A stretch of 22,249 nucleotides of DNA, from NCBI GenBank assembly GCA_964610345.1, contig CAZSVQ010000013.1, positions 1 through 22,249 of the forward strand, written 5' to 3'. This document shows positions 7,897-15,610 of this stretch, in pieces. The position numbers were made by a program, and so were the translations under genes. Within the stretch, counting starts at the first letter, position 1. Each line of letters starts with the position of its first letter. A model generated the notes under the pieces. The model was not told where the DNA came from, ran no database searches, and saw nothing but the letters and a program-made list of their open reading frames with translations. The DNA is from HK-STAS-PATE-36 sp964610345 (GTDB lineage: Bacteria > Patescibacteriota > Saccharimonadia > Saccharimonadales > JAGQNJ01).

Positions 7897-8037
7897 CCAA
7901 ATCTCATTTGGCATCACCTACCCGATATATTACGAGCAGAGTGCTACGCAGTTATTATACAAATATCTAAAGAGTTACGCGTTGCAAAAGAATACCTAAG
8001 GAATGGTCTACCTGAACTAGGACTTGAAGCAGTCTAA
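7897..8037 (+). pseudogene. Possible C-terminal remnant of a lost gene
   Basis: A 46-codon open frame without a start codon ends at TAA (8035-8037). It reads ...RAECYAVIIQISKELRVAKEYL...LGLEAV, an amphipathic, protein-like composition. It lies between the HExxH gene and the promoter at 8052. It could be the eroded 3' end of a gene or chance. The family is not recognised. Confidence 0.2.
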
Positions 8038-8051
8038 AAGCATCCATCGTA

Positions 8052-8080
8052 TTGACAAAAGTGCTCTTATATTTTAGAAT
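8052..8080 (+). promoter_or_regulatory. Consensus sigma-70-type promoter
   Basis: TTGACA (8052-8057), a 17-bp spacer and TAGAAT (8075-8080). The predicted start of transcription is about 8087, coinciding with the ATG of a short upstream ORF. Confidence 0.75.
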
Positions 8081-8087
8081 GTACATC

Positions 8088-8189
8088 ATGTATAAAATAG
8101 TCGGCCAAACCACACTTTTCCTTCTCGACCTTACAGGGCTGTGCTTCAATCCGAAGTCTATTTTTAATTTGAGGAGATGCAATGAATAA
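8088..8189 (+). CDS. Putative 33-codon upstream ORF (leader peptide)
   Basis: ATG 8088 lies 7 nt after the -10 box, so it would be translated from a leaderless end. The frame encodes MYKIVGQTTLFLLDLTG.. with a hydrophobic core and ends at TAA 8187-8189, overlapping the first 8 nt of the hydrolase gene. The Shine-Dalgarno of the hydrolase (GAGGAG) is inside this ORF. It could couple translation or act as a leader peptide. No homology is recognised. Confidence 0.4.
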   Translation: MYKIVGQTTLFLLDLTGLCFNPKSIFNLRRCNE

Positions 8190-8724
8190 CCCAAACGTGG
8201 TTTTCGTCCATGGCAATGGCGGATCAACCATTGAAGACATTTGGTTCCCCGAAGCGAAAACCGAATTAGAAGCATTCGGCGTAGAGGTTGCTGCACAAAC
8301 TATGCCAGACAATATGCTGGCTCGGTCTTCTATGTGGTTGCCCTTTATTGAGAATGTACTTGGTGCAAATGATAGCAGTATTATTGTTGGTCATTCGTCA
8401 GGAGCCGTAGCTGCAATGCGATATGCGGAAACACACCGTATTTTTGGGTCTGTTCTTGTAGGAGCTATGCACACCGACCTCGGGATTCGTTCTGAAATAA
8501 TGAGTGGTTACTATGATGAGCCTTGGGATTGGGAAGAAATCAAAGCTAACCAAAATTGGATAGTACAGTTCGCTTCAACTGATGACCCTTTCATTCCGAT
8601 TGAGGAGCCACGACATATCCGAGACATGCTCGGCACTGACTATCATGAATACACCAATAAGGGGCATTTTACCGACTTCTGGTTCCCCGAGCTTGTCACA
8701 GTAATCAAAGAGAAGTTAGTATAG
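8182..8724 (+). CDS. RBBP9/YdeN-type serine hydrolase
   Basis: A 180-residue single-domain alpha/beta hydrolase, the usual size for this family. The order is an N-terminal beta strand VVFVHGNGG, the nucleophile elbow GHSSG (70-74, S72), the acid in FASTDDPFIP (D134/D135) and the histidine in NKGHFTDF (H162), giving a complete catalytic triad. Family members hydrolyse small esters in the cytoplasm; their natural substrates are mostly unknown. It has a good Shine-Dalgarno (GAGGAG, 6 nt before ATG) and a strong promoter about 100 nt upstream. It is followed 7 nt later by the 2H phosphoesterase gene, so the two are co-transcribed. Confidence 0.85.
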   Translation: MNNPNVVFVHGNGGSTIEDIWFPEAKTELEAFGVEVAAQTMPDNMLARSSMWLPFIENVLGANDSSIIVGHSSGAVAAMRYAETHRIFGSVLVGAMHTDLGIRSEIMSGYYDEPWDWEEIKANQNWIVQFASTDDPFIPIEEPRHIRDMLGTDYHEYTNKGHFTDFWFPELVTVIKEKLV

Positions 8725-8731
8725 TAAGAAC

Positions 8732-9259
8732 GTGGCATATTTAGTACTTGCATACCCGGACTTAGACCAGTCGGATTACGACTGGATCCAAGACTTACGA
8801 AAAAAGCATGATAAGCAATACTTCGATGTCGTACAACCCCATTTCACTTTAATATTCAGCACCAACAAGCTAAATCTTGAGGACTTCACTCAACATGCAA
8901 AAGAAAAAGTTGAGGAACTACGAGCGTTTGAGATTAGTCTTGATTCTGCAAGGGTAGTTGAAGATGATTCGAAAGAGTTCTTCCATGAATTCTTAATTCC
9001 CTCTAAGGGGTTTGAGGAGATAAACAAAATTCATGACGAACTATACACAGGTCTGCTAGAGAGTGAACTAAGGCATGACATACCATTTATACCTCATGTA
9101 GGGATCGGCTCAAGCAATGACCAGCAAGAAGCTGAGGAGGTTGTTGGTATGATCATACAGGAACAGCGACCAATCATCGGAACCGTTAGCAAAATAACCA
9201 TTGTTGAATTTGACGGCAAGAAAGTCGCGGACTTACAGACCATCACACTAAACAACTAG
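8732..9259 (+). CDS. 2H phosphoesterase superfamily protein (RNA ligase/CPDase-like)
   Basis: A 175-residue soluble protein with a GTG start 7 nt after the hydrolase stop. It has the duplicated 2H layout: first motif HFT (37-39) in QPHFTLIF and second motif HVG (122-124) in IPHVGIG. 2H enzymes act on 2',3'-cyclic phosphates, ADP-ribose 1''-2'' cyclic phosphate or 2'-5' linkages. The second motif has Gly where Thr/Ser is normal, so activity may be altered. The N-terminal strand AYLVLAYP and the acidic middle part fit the family. Pairing with a small hydrolase suggests a nucleotide or RNA-end metabolic role, but this is inference. Confidence 0.7.
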   Translation: MAYLVLAYPDLDQSDYDWIQDLRKKHDKQYFDVVQPHFTLIFSTNKLNLEDFTQHAKEKVEELRAFEISLDSARVVEDDSKEFFHEFLIPSKGFEEINKIHDELYTGLLESELRHDIPFIPHVGIGSSNDQQEAEEVVGMIIQEQRPIIGTVSKITIVEFDGKKVADLQTITLNN

Positions 9260-9346
9260 GGAAAAACTACTTCAACCTTAGACTCGTGTATGCTTCAGAT
9301 GACAGTCCTCTTAAAATATAGAAATATGGTTTAATATACTAAATTT
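9260..9346. other. Intergenic, nothing recognised
   Basis: AT-rich stretch between the convergent 2H gene and tRNA-Arg. No clear hairpin-plus-T terminator is visible for either. Confidence 0.4.
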
Positions 9347-9423
9347 TGGTACGCCCGGACGGATTCGAACCGCCGACACCTGGTTCCGAAGACCAGTGCT
9401 CTAATCCGCTGAGCTACGGGCGC
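9347..9423 (-). tRNA. tRNA-Arg (anticodon TCG)
   Basis: Minus strand. Acceptor GCGCCCG/CGGGCGT, D arm with GCTC..GAGC, anticodon stem CTGGT/ACCAG with loop CTTCGGA, T loop TTCGAAT, discriminator A and encoded CCA. All parts are canonical. 77 nt. Confidence 0.96.
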
Positions 9424-9436
9424 TCATCAAAACCAT

Positions 9437-9442
9437 ATTATA
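9437..9442 (-). promoter_or_regulatory. Extended -10 promoter of tRNA-Arg(TCG)
   Basis: TGGTATAAT on the minus strand (extended -10, TGn) lies 13 nt upstream of the tRNA 5' end. No good -35 is seen. Confidence 0.55.
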
Positions 9443-9447
9443 CCAGA

Positions 9448-9993
9448 TTAAGCTTGGTTTTTCTTCTCTGTTTTTTTATTTGTAATTTTAGCGGGTAAAG
9501 ATTTAATAATTTTGGGTCTCTGGGCAAGTTGTAATTGTTCTGCTAATTTTAAAATAAGTTCTTGAGCAGACTCTGTGCTCATGCCAACCCGAGCTACTGG
9601 CTGTGCTGGGTTACCCAAAGCAAAACCAATAACTACACCTTTTTTATTTGCTTCTACTACCGTCTGATCGATATACGCAACCTTATTGTCAAATGGTATT
9701 ACCATCATTATTTGCTTAAGTAGTTGCTCGTCTGTTTGCTCGCCTTTGTATTGATTCTGATTATAACCAGCAAGTTCCCACAATTTAACAGATTCACTAT
9801 CTGAAACGTTGTAGTGGCTCATTAATAACATCAGCAAGTCTTCATCGGGTAGTTTACGACCTGCCTCGATTGACTCTAACATCGTACTGTCAATCTCAAC
9901 AGCCCCACTAACTTCAAGCAGGCTTTCTTTAGCCTTTTCGCGCAAGTTTTTTAAGCGCAAACCGAATACTTTATATGGCTGAATCTCACTCAT
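9448..9993 (-). CDS. XRE-family regulator with DUF3467-like C-terminus
   Basis: A 181-residue protein. The N-terminal HTH (about 10-65: LRLKNLREKAKESLLEVSG...DSTMLESIEAGRKLP) is of Cro/CI-XRE type. The C-terminal part (about 92-160: IPFDNKVAYIDQTVV, VARVGMSTESAQELI) resembles DUF3467, a small beta-rich domain. A basic tail rich in K/N ends the protein. Ligand and targets unknown. It is transcribed divergently from murB with only 62 bp between starts. A TAAAAT box ends 8 nt before its ATG and no Shine-Dalgarno is present. Autoregulation or control of murB is possible from position alone. Confidence 0.65.
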   Translation of the reverse strand: MSEIQPYKVFGLRLKNLREKAKESLLEVSGAVEIDSTMLESIEAGRKLPDEDLLMLLMSHYNVSDSESVKLWELAGYNQNQYKGEQTDEQLLKQIMMVIPFDNKVAYIDQTVVEANKKGVVIGFALGNPAQPVARVGMSTESAQELILKLAEQLQLAQRPKIIKSLPAKITNKKTEKKNQA

Positions 9994-10001
9994 ATAAGCC
10001 T

Positions 10002-10047
10002 ATTTTACATCTTATTTGATGGTTTTTGCAAATAATGCAGTTATAAT
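10002..10047. promoter_or_regulatory. Divergent promoter region of XRE gene and murB
   Basis: TAAAAT on the minus strand (10007-10002) serves the XRE gene. TATAAT on the plus strand (10042-10047) serves murB. Each box is 8 nt from its start codon, so both mRNAs are predicted to be leaderless or nearly so. Confidence 0.5.
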
Positions 10048-10055
10048 TAAAAGCA

Positions 10056-11108
10056 ATGAAAACTTTAAAAAACGCACATTTGGCAGACTACACTTCATTA
10101 CGAGTTGGTGGCCCGGCTGAAAATTTAATCATTTTAGAACCGGCAGATTCGTTGCAAGAAGTATTAAGAAATGTGAATACACCCTATTTGTGGATACTGG
10201 GCGGTGGCACGAATAGTCTAGTTTCTGACCATGGGCTACCAGGAACAACCATCTTAAACACCAATGGTTCATTAAAACTTTTAAGTGAAACAACTATTCA
10301 GGCAACCAGTGGACTAGACTGGGATGAACTAATACAATTTGCTATTACTCATAACCTTTATGGTATGGAGCTAATGAGCGGAATACCTGGCACGGTCGGC
10401 GGAGCAATTGTTGGCAATATTGCGGCCTATGGCCAAAAACTTGCCGACACCTTAACTCAAATTAACACCTATGATCCATTAACCAAACGAACTAAATTTT
10501 TAACACGCAATGAACTGGGTTTTGGATATAGAACAAGCAACTTGCAATCAGAACAAAATAAACATTTGGTAATATTAGATGCCTTATTCGAGCTTTCTAA
10601 AAACCCCACCATGCAATTAGAATACGAATCTGCTCTTAAAGTTGCAACCGAAATTAAAGTCGCACCCCATTCACTAAACAACCGACGGACTATTATTATG
10701 GAAACTCGTAAACGAGCTGGCTCATTACTAAACGAGTCCAACAGCGAACATGCTACCGCTGGGTCATTTTTTAGAAACCCAATGGTTAATCAAAATCAGG
10801 TAGAAAATATTTTATCTTACGAAGAGGCAGGTATTAGCAAAGAAAAATTACTAAGGCAAAACACACTACACAGTGGCGAAAGTGCGCGGGTTTCAGCTGC
10901 TCATGTCTTGTTGGCAGCTGGGTTTAAACGTGGCCAAAGTTGGGGCCAAGTACGCCTACACCCAGATCATATTTTAAAGATAGAAAACATGGGCGGAGCA
11001 TCGGCGCAAGACATTCATGATGTGGTTGGGTTAATTGTCGCTACTGTGCAATCAAAATTAGATATTAAATTAGTGCCGGAAGTCCGTTTGATTGGCGAAT
11101 TTAGTTAA
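10056..11108 (+). CDS. murB: UDP-N-acetylenolpyruvoylglucosamine reductase MurB
   Basis: A 350-residue cytoplasmic flavoenzyme catalysing the NADPH-dependent second step of UDP-MurNAc synthesis. The FAD-binding domain shows TSLRVGGPAENL, GGGTNSLVSD (49-58) and SGIPGTVGGAIVGNIAAYG (108-126). The active site shows R159 (GYRTS), S237 in TAGSFFRNP and E342 in VPEVRLIG, matching the catalytic Arg, Ser and Glu of the family. Length is normal. The start is 8 nt after a TATAAT box. The gene is followed 2 nt later by a small CxxC protein gene. Together with the MurA-like gene further on it shows the cell makes its own peptidoglycan precursors. Confidence 0.95.
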   Translation: MKTLKNAHLADYTSLRVGGPAENLIILEPADSLQEVLRNVNTPYLWILGGGTNSLVSDHGLPGTTILNTNGSLKLLSETTIQATSGLDWDELIQFAITHNLYGMELMSGIPGTVGGAIVGNIAAYGQKLADTLTQINTYDPLTKRTKFLTRNELGFGYRTSNLQSEQNKHLVILDALFELSKNPTMQLEYESALKVATEIKVAPHSLNNRRTIIMETRKRAGSLLNESNSEHATAGSFFRNPMVNQNQVENILSYEEAGISKEKLLRQNTLHSGESARVSAAHVLLAAGFKRGQSWGQVRLHPDHILKIENMGGASAQDIHDVVGLIVATVQSKLDIKLVPEVRLIGEFS

Positions 11109-11110
11109 CC

Positions 11111-11422
11111 ATGGCTACCATTAAAGCAACTTGCAACGTAAACCCCGAAAGCTCGCACGACATTGAGATTCATTCGCAAGACTTAAAAATTATAGAATGG
11201 GATGGTGGTAAAAATTATGCGTTTCGTTTTAAGTGCCCAGAGTGTCTTAAAATTGACTATCACCCAACGTCAGTTTGCACTGCTCAAATACTTGAAGCTG
11301 CCGGTGTTAGAATTGAATCTGTTGAATCACCAATTCATGAAATAGGCACAGGTGAACCAATAACCCATGATGATCTATTGGACTTTCATGAAGAACTAAA
11401 AAATAAATTCTTAATTATCTGA
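11111..11422 (+). CDS. Small CxxC protein, function unknown
   Basis: A 103-residue soluble protein, not recognised with certainty. It has FKCPECLKIDYHP in the middle (a single CPxC pair), one upstream Cys and one downstream Cys that could complete a metal site, and an acidic C-terminal helix. The layout resembles small actinobacterial proteins with a central zinc-ribbon-like element followed by LLxAGV. It follows murB by 2 nt (same transcript). Its last 12 nt overlap the convergent glyA end. It stops with TGA. Confidence 0.6.
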   Translation: MATIKATCNVNPESSHDIEIHSQDLKIIEWDGGKNYAFRFKCPECLKIDYHPTSVCTAQILEAAGVRIESVESPIHEIGTGEPITHDDLLDFHEELKNKFLII

Positions 11423-12688
11423 CGGCAAAGGAAACTGACTGGCAAATTCTTTCACCTCATTGCTTAACGTATTAAGCAATTTTTGATCATTCTTTTGCTT
11501 AACAGCTTTAGCCATCCATTCAGCAACAGTCGCCATATCAGCCTCTTTTAAGCCGCGCGTAGTTATTGCCGGAGTGCCAAGCCTTAAACCACTCGGTCGA
11601 AACGGCGGTAATGTATCTTCAGGAATAGCATTGCAATTTGCCGTTAAGCCAATTTGATCATACAAATTTTGAGCCTCCCGGCCATTAATATTAAAACTTT
11701 TGACCATATCTACTTGAATCAGATGATTATCGGTGCCGTTGGTGACCAACTTAAAGCCTCGCTTCATCAGCTCGTCCGCTAATCGCTTAGCGTTTACTAG
11801 AATCTGCTTAGCATATTCTTGAAAACCAGGCTCTAATGCCTCGCCAAAAGCCACCGCTTTTGCAGAAATTGTGTGCATATGAGGGCCACCCTGAAACCCC
11901 GGGAATACCTCTCTGTCAATCAGTGTCGGCAGATTTTCAACCGTTTTAGTTGGGGCTTTGAGTGGATTACTAACTGTACCTTTAGATAAAATCAAACCGC
12001 CACGAGGGCCACGTAAAGTTTTATGGGTAGTGGTTGTGATAATATGAAACCCGAAATCAAAAGGATTAGGCAAAACCTTGCCCGCAATTAATCCGGCAAT
12101 ATGAGCCATATCAGCCATAAGTACAGAGTTGACTTCTTTAGCGATTTCGGCAAATTTTGCGTAATCTAGGTCGCGCGGATAACCGCTAAACCCGGCTAAT
12201 ATAATTTTTGGCTTTTCTTTTAAAGCTGTTGCTCGCATAGCGTCATAATCAATCTCGCCAGTTTCAATATCTTTAATTCCGTATCTTACAAAATTATATA
12301 GCTTAGCACTACTAGTTACTGGATGGCCGTGAGTTAAGTGCCCGCCGTGATCCAACTTCATTGCCATAACAGTATCACCCGGCTCTAGCCATGCCTGATA
12401 AACAGCAATATTCGCTGGTGCCCCACTGTGAGGCTGTACATTGGCATGATCGGCCCCAAATAATTGCTTAGCGCGGTCAATTGCGAGTTGTTCAACAATA
12501 TCAGTATTTTCTTGCCCACCGTAGTAGCGTTTACCAGGATAGCCTTCTGAATATTTATTGGTTAGTACACTGCCGAGCGCGTCTAACACATCTCGACTGA
12601 CATAATTCTCTGATGGAATTAGCTCTAGGCCTTCTCTTTGGCGCTGCTCTTCACTATTTATCGCTTGCGCAATTTTTACATCTTTCAT
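11411..12688 (-). CDS. glyA: Serine hydroxymethyltransferase GlyA
   Basis: A 425-residue PLP enzyme that interconverts serine and glycine while charging tetrahydrofolate with a one-carbon unit. Family signatures include LELIPSENYVS (21-31), EGYPGKRYYGG, HGGHLTHG and the PLP lysine K223 in the ITTTTHKTLRGPRGG region. Length is normal and no lesion is seen. It has a real Shine-Dalgarno, AGGAG, 7 nt before the ATG, unlike several neighbours. It is transcribed alone, divergently from the HTH-MurA gene. Confidence 0.97.
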   Translation of the reverse strand: MKDVKIAQAINSEEQRQREGLELIPSENYVSRDVLDALGSVLTNKYSEGYPGKRYYGGQENTDIVEQLAIDRAKQLFGADHANVQPHSGAPANIAVYQAWLEPGDTVMAMKLDHGGHLTHGHPVTSSAKLYNFVRYGIKDIETGEIDYDAMRATALKEKPKIILAGFSGYPRDLDYAKFAEIAKEVNSVLMADMAHIAGLIAGKVLPNPFDFGFHIITTTTHKTLRGPRGGLILSKGTVSNPLKAPTKTVENLPTLIDREVFPGFQGGPHMHTISAKAVAFGEALEPGFQEYAKQILVNAKRLADELMKRGFKLVTNGTDNHLIQVDMVKSFNINGREAQNLYDQIGLTANCNAIPEDTLPPFRPSGLRLGTPAITTRGLKEADMATVAEWMAKAVKQKNDQKLLNTLSNEVKEFASQFPLPSDN

Positions 12689-12812
12689 AATTTATCTCCT
12701 ATTATTGTTGCTGTAAAATTCATGGTTGCGCTATATCATAACTGTATTGTACTGTATTTATAGGAACTAAAGTAAACAAAAACAACATATTTTATAATTA
12801 TGCATATGGTGA

Positions 12813-12818
12813 TATAAT
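12813..12818 (+). promoter_or_regulatory. Extended -10 of the HTH-MurA gene
   Basis: TGATATAAT (extended -10) ends 9 nt before the ATG at 12828. There is no Shine-Dalgarno, so the mRNA is predicted to be leaderless or have a leader of a few nt. Confidence 0.55.
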
Positions 12819-12827
12819 ATTTGAACT

Positions 12828-14348
12828 ATGCAGACAACTAATGAAAAAATTGGCAGTTTAATTTATCAAATACGGCAAGAACGTGGCCTAACCCAAGCTG
12901 AATTTGCCAAAAAACTAAAAACCAGCCAGTCGGCAGTAAACCGGATTGAGCATGGTCGGCAAAATCTTAGCTTGGATATGTTGGCCCGTATTAGCGATGT
13001 ACTTCACAAGCCCCTGATTAATATCTCTAGTGGTGCTATTAATTTGCGTGTTGAAGGTGGACATGAACTGCATGGCGAAATTTCTGTAAAAAGCTCTAAG
13101 AACGCAACTGTTGCCCTAATTTGTGCTAGTTTGCTTAACAAAGGTACAACCAGATTAAAAAATGTACCTAAAATTGAAGAGGTTAACCGTCTTGTAGAAG
13201 TTCTACGCAGTATGGATGTGAATGTTCGCTGGCTTGGCAACGATTTAGAAATTAAACCACCAGAAAAGTTAAACGTAGCTGGCATGAATAAATCTGCTGC
13301 TCGACGCACCCGCAGTGTCATTATGTTTATTGGCCCCTTGCTCCACCATATGAATAAATTTGACATACCTTATGCTGGTGGCTGTGAACTAGGCCGACGT
13401 ACTGTATTGCCCCACCTATACGCACTTGAAGAGTTCGGTGTTGATGTGTTTACTAAAACTGGCCATTATCATGTTAGTGTTGACAAAAAACCACCTACTC
13501 GGCCTGTTGTGCTTTATGAATCTGGCGACACTACCACAGAGAATATCTTAATGGCTGCCGCTGGTTTTGAGAGTGAAACCATTATTAAAATGGCCAGCGC
13601 TAATTATATGGTACAAGATGTTTGCTTCTTTTTAAAAAGGCTTGGCGTAAAAATCGATGGCATCGGCACGAGCACCCTAAAAATCCGTGGTATTAAAAAT
13701 ATTCGTAAAAACGTTACTTATAGTCCTAGCGAAGACCCAGTTGAAGCTATGACTTTTATCGCCGCAGCCGTTACTACAAACTCTTCAATCACCATAAAAC
13801 GCGCACCACTAGATTTCTTAGAATTAGAACTTTTAAAACTTGAAAAAATGGGGCTTAAATTTGACTTAACAAAAACTTATAAAGCCGACAACACCCAGAC
13901 TGATCTAACAGACATTACAATTCATAAACATAATGGCAAGCTAACGGCACCAGCAGAAAAAGTCTATGGTCGACCTTTCCCTGGCTTGAACATCGACCAC
14001 CTGCCATATTTTGTACCAATTGTCGCAGTGGCTAAAGGCCGTACCCTCATTCACGATTGGGTTTACGAAGACCGCGCCCTAATGTTCACCGAGATGAAAA
14101 AGATTGGCGTAGATTTAGAGCTAGCCGACCCACATCGTATATATATAAATGGCCCGACCCGTTTCCGTGCCGCCGATTTAGTATCGCCTAGCGGAATTCG
14201 CCCTGCCGTTATAATTTTAATTGGTATGTTGGCTGCAGAAGGTACTAGCATGCTCCGCAATGTTTACACCATTAACCGGGGTTATGAAGATTTAGCCGAA
14301 CGCCTTAACCAACTTGGAGCCCACATAAGCGTCATCCACGAGTTTTAG
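12828..14348 (+). CDS. murA: MurA-like UDP-GlcNAc carboxyvinyltransferase with N-terminal XRE HTH
   Basis: A 506-residue protein. Residues 7-60 form a complete XRE-type HTH (LIYQIRQERGLTQAEFAKKL, SQSAVNRIEHGRQNLSL). About 70-503 form an EPSP-synthase/MurA fold, which transfers enolpyruvate to UDP-GlcNAc in the first committed peptidoglycan step. Visible MurA residues are K91-N92 in SSKNA, the catalytic-loop Cys C186 in AGGCELGRR, D390 in PGLNIDHLP, and the C-terminal NRGYEDLAERLNQLGAHI. The loop Cys implies fosfomycin sensitivity. Consensus RPVDLH is replaced by RTVLPH. No stop or frameshift separates the two parts and there is no start with a Shine-Dalgarno at the junction, so this is a genuine fusion. 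Its last 4 nt overlap the convergent GT2 gene. Confidence 0.85.
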   Translation: MQTTNEKIGSLIYQIRQERGLTQAEFAKKLKTSQSAVNRIEHGRQNLSLDMLARISDVLHKPLINISSGAINLRVEGGHELHGEISVKSSKNATVALICASLLNKGTTRLKNVPKIEEVNRLVEVLRSMDVNVRWLGNDLEIKPPEKLNVAGMNKSAARRTRSVIMFIGPLLHHMNKFDIPYAGGCELGRRTVLPHLYALEEFGVDVFTKTGHYHVSVDKKPPTRPVVLYESGDTTTENILMAAAGFESETIIKMASANYMVQDVCFFLKRLGVKIDGIGTSTLKIRGIKNIRKNVTYSPSEDPVEAMTFIAAAVTTNSSITIKRAPLDFLELELLKLEKMGLKFDLTKTYKADNTQTDLTDITIHKHNGKLTAPAEKVYGRPFPGLNIDHLPYFVPIVAVAKGRTLIHDWVYEDRALMFTEMKKIGVDLELADPHRIYINGPTRFRAADLVSPSGIRPAVIILIGMLAAEGTSMLRNVYTINRGYEDLAERLNQLGAHISVIHEF

Positions 14349-15610
14349 GCTTGCGCACCAGCTCGAGCTGGCGATACCCATGCACCACCAGTTTGTGATT
14401 TACGCATTACTTTTTTATTATCTTTAATACAGCGCAAGATTGCCACCAACTGTACTGCGTTCATGACATAAAACACAAAATACATCAGAGGAGTGTACAA
14501 ACTTAATCTATATTTACTTTTTACACTCAAATGCTCATCTGGCCAAATTGTCCACAAAATGTACAGAGTAATCACCACATATGCCCCGAGGATAGCGTGT
14601 GGATTTTGCTGAAGAATACTCAAATAAATAATGTACGCTAGCAAAATTGGTTCAATCAATAGCAATAATTCACCGAGCATCGCTAGTGGCAACCGATAAA
14701 AAGTTAGCATCCGACTATAAAGCGCACTATTATTACCAGCCATATGTCCATACTTTAGAAGATTTTGTAACATGCCCAGCTTCCAACGGTAACGCTGCTT
14801 GAATAATGCCTTATAGGTTTGCACACCTTCTGTCATCGCTAGTACATCTGATGCGTAGATAATTTTTTGGTGTAAATTACCTTTTGAAACTATTTTTAAA
14901 CTCAGGCCAATATCTTCAGTTTGAGTGTCGGTATCATAAAATTTTGCGTCACGCACTACGTCCATGCGATATGTTGAACCTACACCACCAATTATAAACT
15001 CGCTATTGGTTAGTGTGTAAAATTTCTTCGAGCGATAGCCAATCATGTGTTCAAATTTTTGAAGTAAACTTAACATGGTGCCGTTATCCATTACCTGCAC
15101 ATTAGCTGCCAATCCAACAACCTCTGGTGTGTCAAAATGTTTTACGGCATTGTTAATAGCGTGCCTGTCAAGCAATGAATCGGCATCCAATGTCATTAGT
15201 AAATCTCCTCTTGCGTGACGTCGAAGCGCATGGTTCATGGCCTCACCCTTGCCAACATTGGTTTGTTTACGGAGCAAATGAATATCCATGTTTGGGTGAT
15301 CTTTTATGTATTGCCAAACTAAGCTACGAGTTTTATCTGTTGAGCAATCATCAACTACCAATATTTGAAGTTTTCGGTAGGTATTTTTACGAACCGATTC
15401 TAAAGTTCTTAAAACTCCCATCTCTTCATTGTGAGCCGGAATTAATAGTGTTACTAGCGGGCGCAAACCTGGGATTTTTTTGTGTGGTTTACTTTTTTTA
15501 ATCGCCTGTTTAATGTCGTAAATATTTGCACCAGCAATATATAGCCCAAAATGAACTGTGTTAATTATGGCAATCAGAGCGAAAGCGTAAAACAAAAAAT
15601 CCTTAAGCAT
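14345..15610 (-). CDS. Processive family 2 glycosyltransferase (IcaA/PgaC-like synthase)
   Basis: A 421-residue membrane protein. An N-terminal TM segment (about 1-27) precedes a GT-A domain with LIPAHNEE, VVDDCSTD (D87), DAD (142-144), TED (231-233) and QRYRW (272-276). These D,D,D,Q(R/Q)xRW motifs mark processive beta-glycan synthases such as poly-GlcNAc, hyaluronan or cellulose synthase. Three or more C-terminal TM helices (about 307-331, 338-356, 371-394) would form the export channel. The start at 15610 overlaps the sortase stop (ATGCTTAA) and has GGGAG 7 nt upstream. An in-frame ATG at 15637 is inside the sortase gene and less likely. With the deacetylase nearby, an amino-sugar polymer is the best guess, but the sugar is not proven. 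Confidence 0.82.
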   Translation of the reverse strand: MLKDFLFYAFALIAIINTVHFGLYIAGANIYDIKQAIKKSKPHKKIPGLRPLVTLLIPAHNEEMGVLRTLESVRKNTYRKLQILVVDDCSTDKTRSLVWQYIKDHPNMDIHLLRKQTNVGKGEAMNHALRRHARGDLLMTLDADSLLDRHAINNAVKHFDTPEVVGLAANVQVMDNGTMLSLLQKFEHMIGYRSKKFYTLTNSEFIIGGVGSTYRMDVVRDAKFYDTDTQTEDIGLSLKIVSKGNLHQKIIYASDVLAMTEGVQTYKALFKQRYRWKLGMLQNLLKYGHMAGNNSALYSRMLTFYRLPLAMLGELLLLIEPILLAYIIYLSILQQNPHAILGAYVVITLYILWTIWPDEHLSVKSKYRLSLYTPLMYFVFYVMNAVQLVAILRCIKDNKKVMRKSQTGGAWVSPARAGAQA

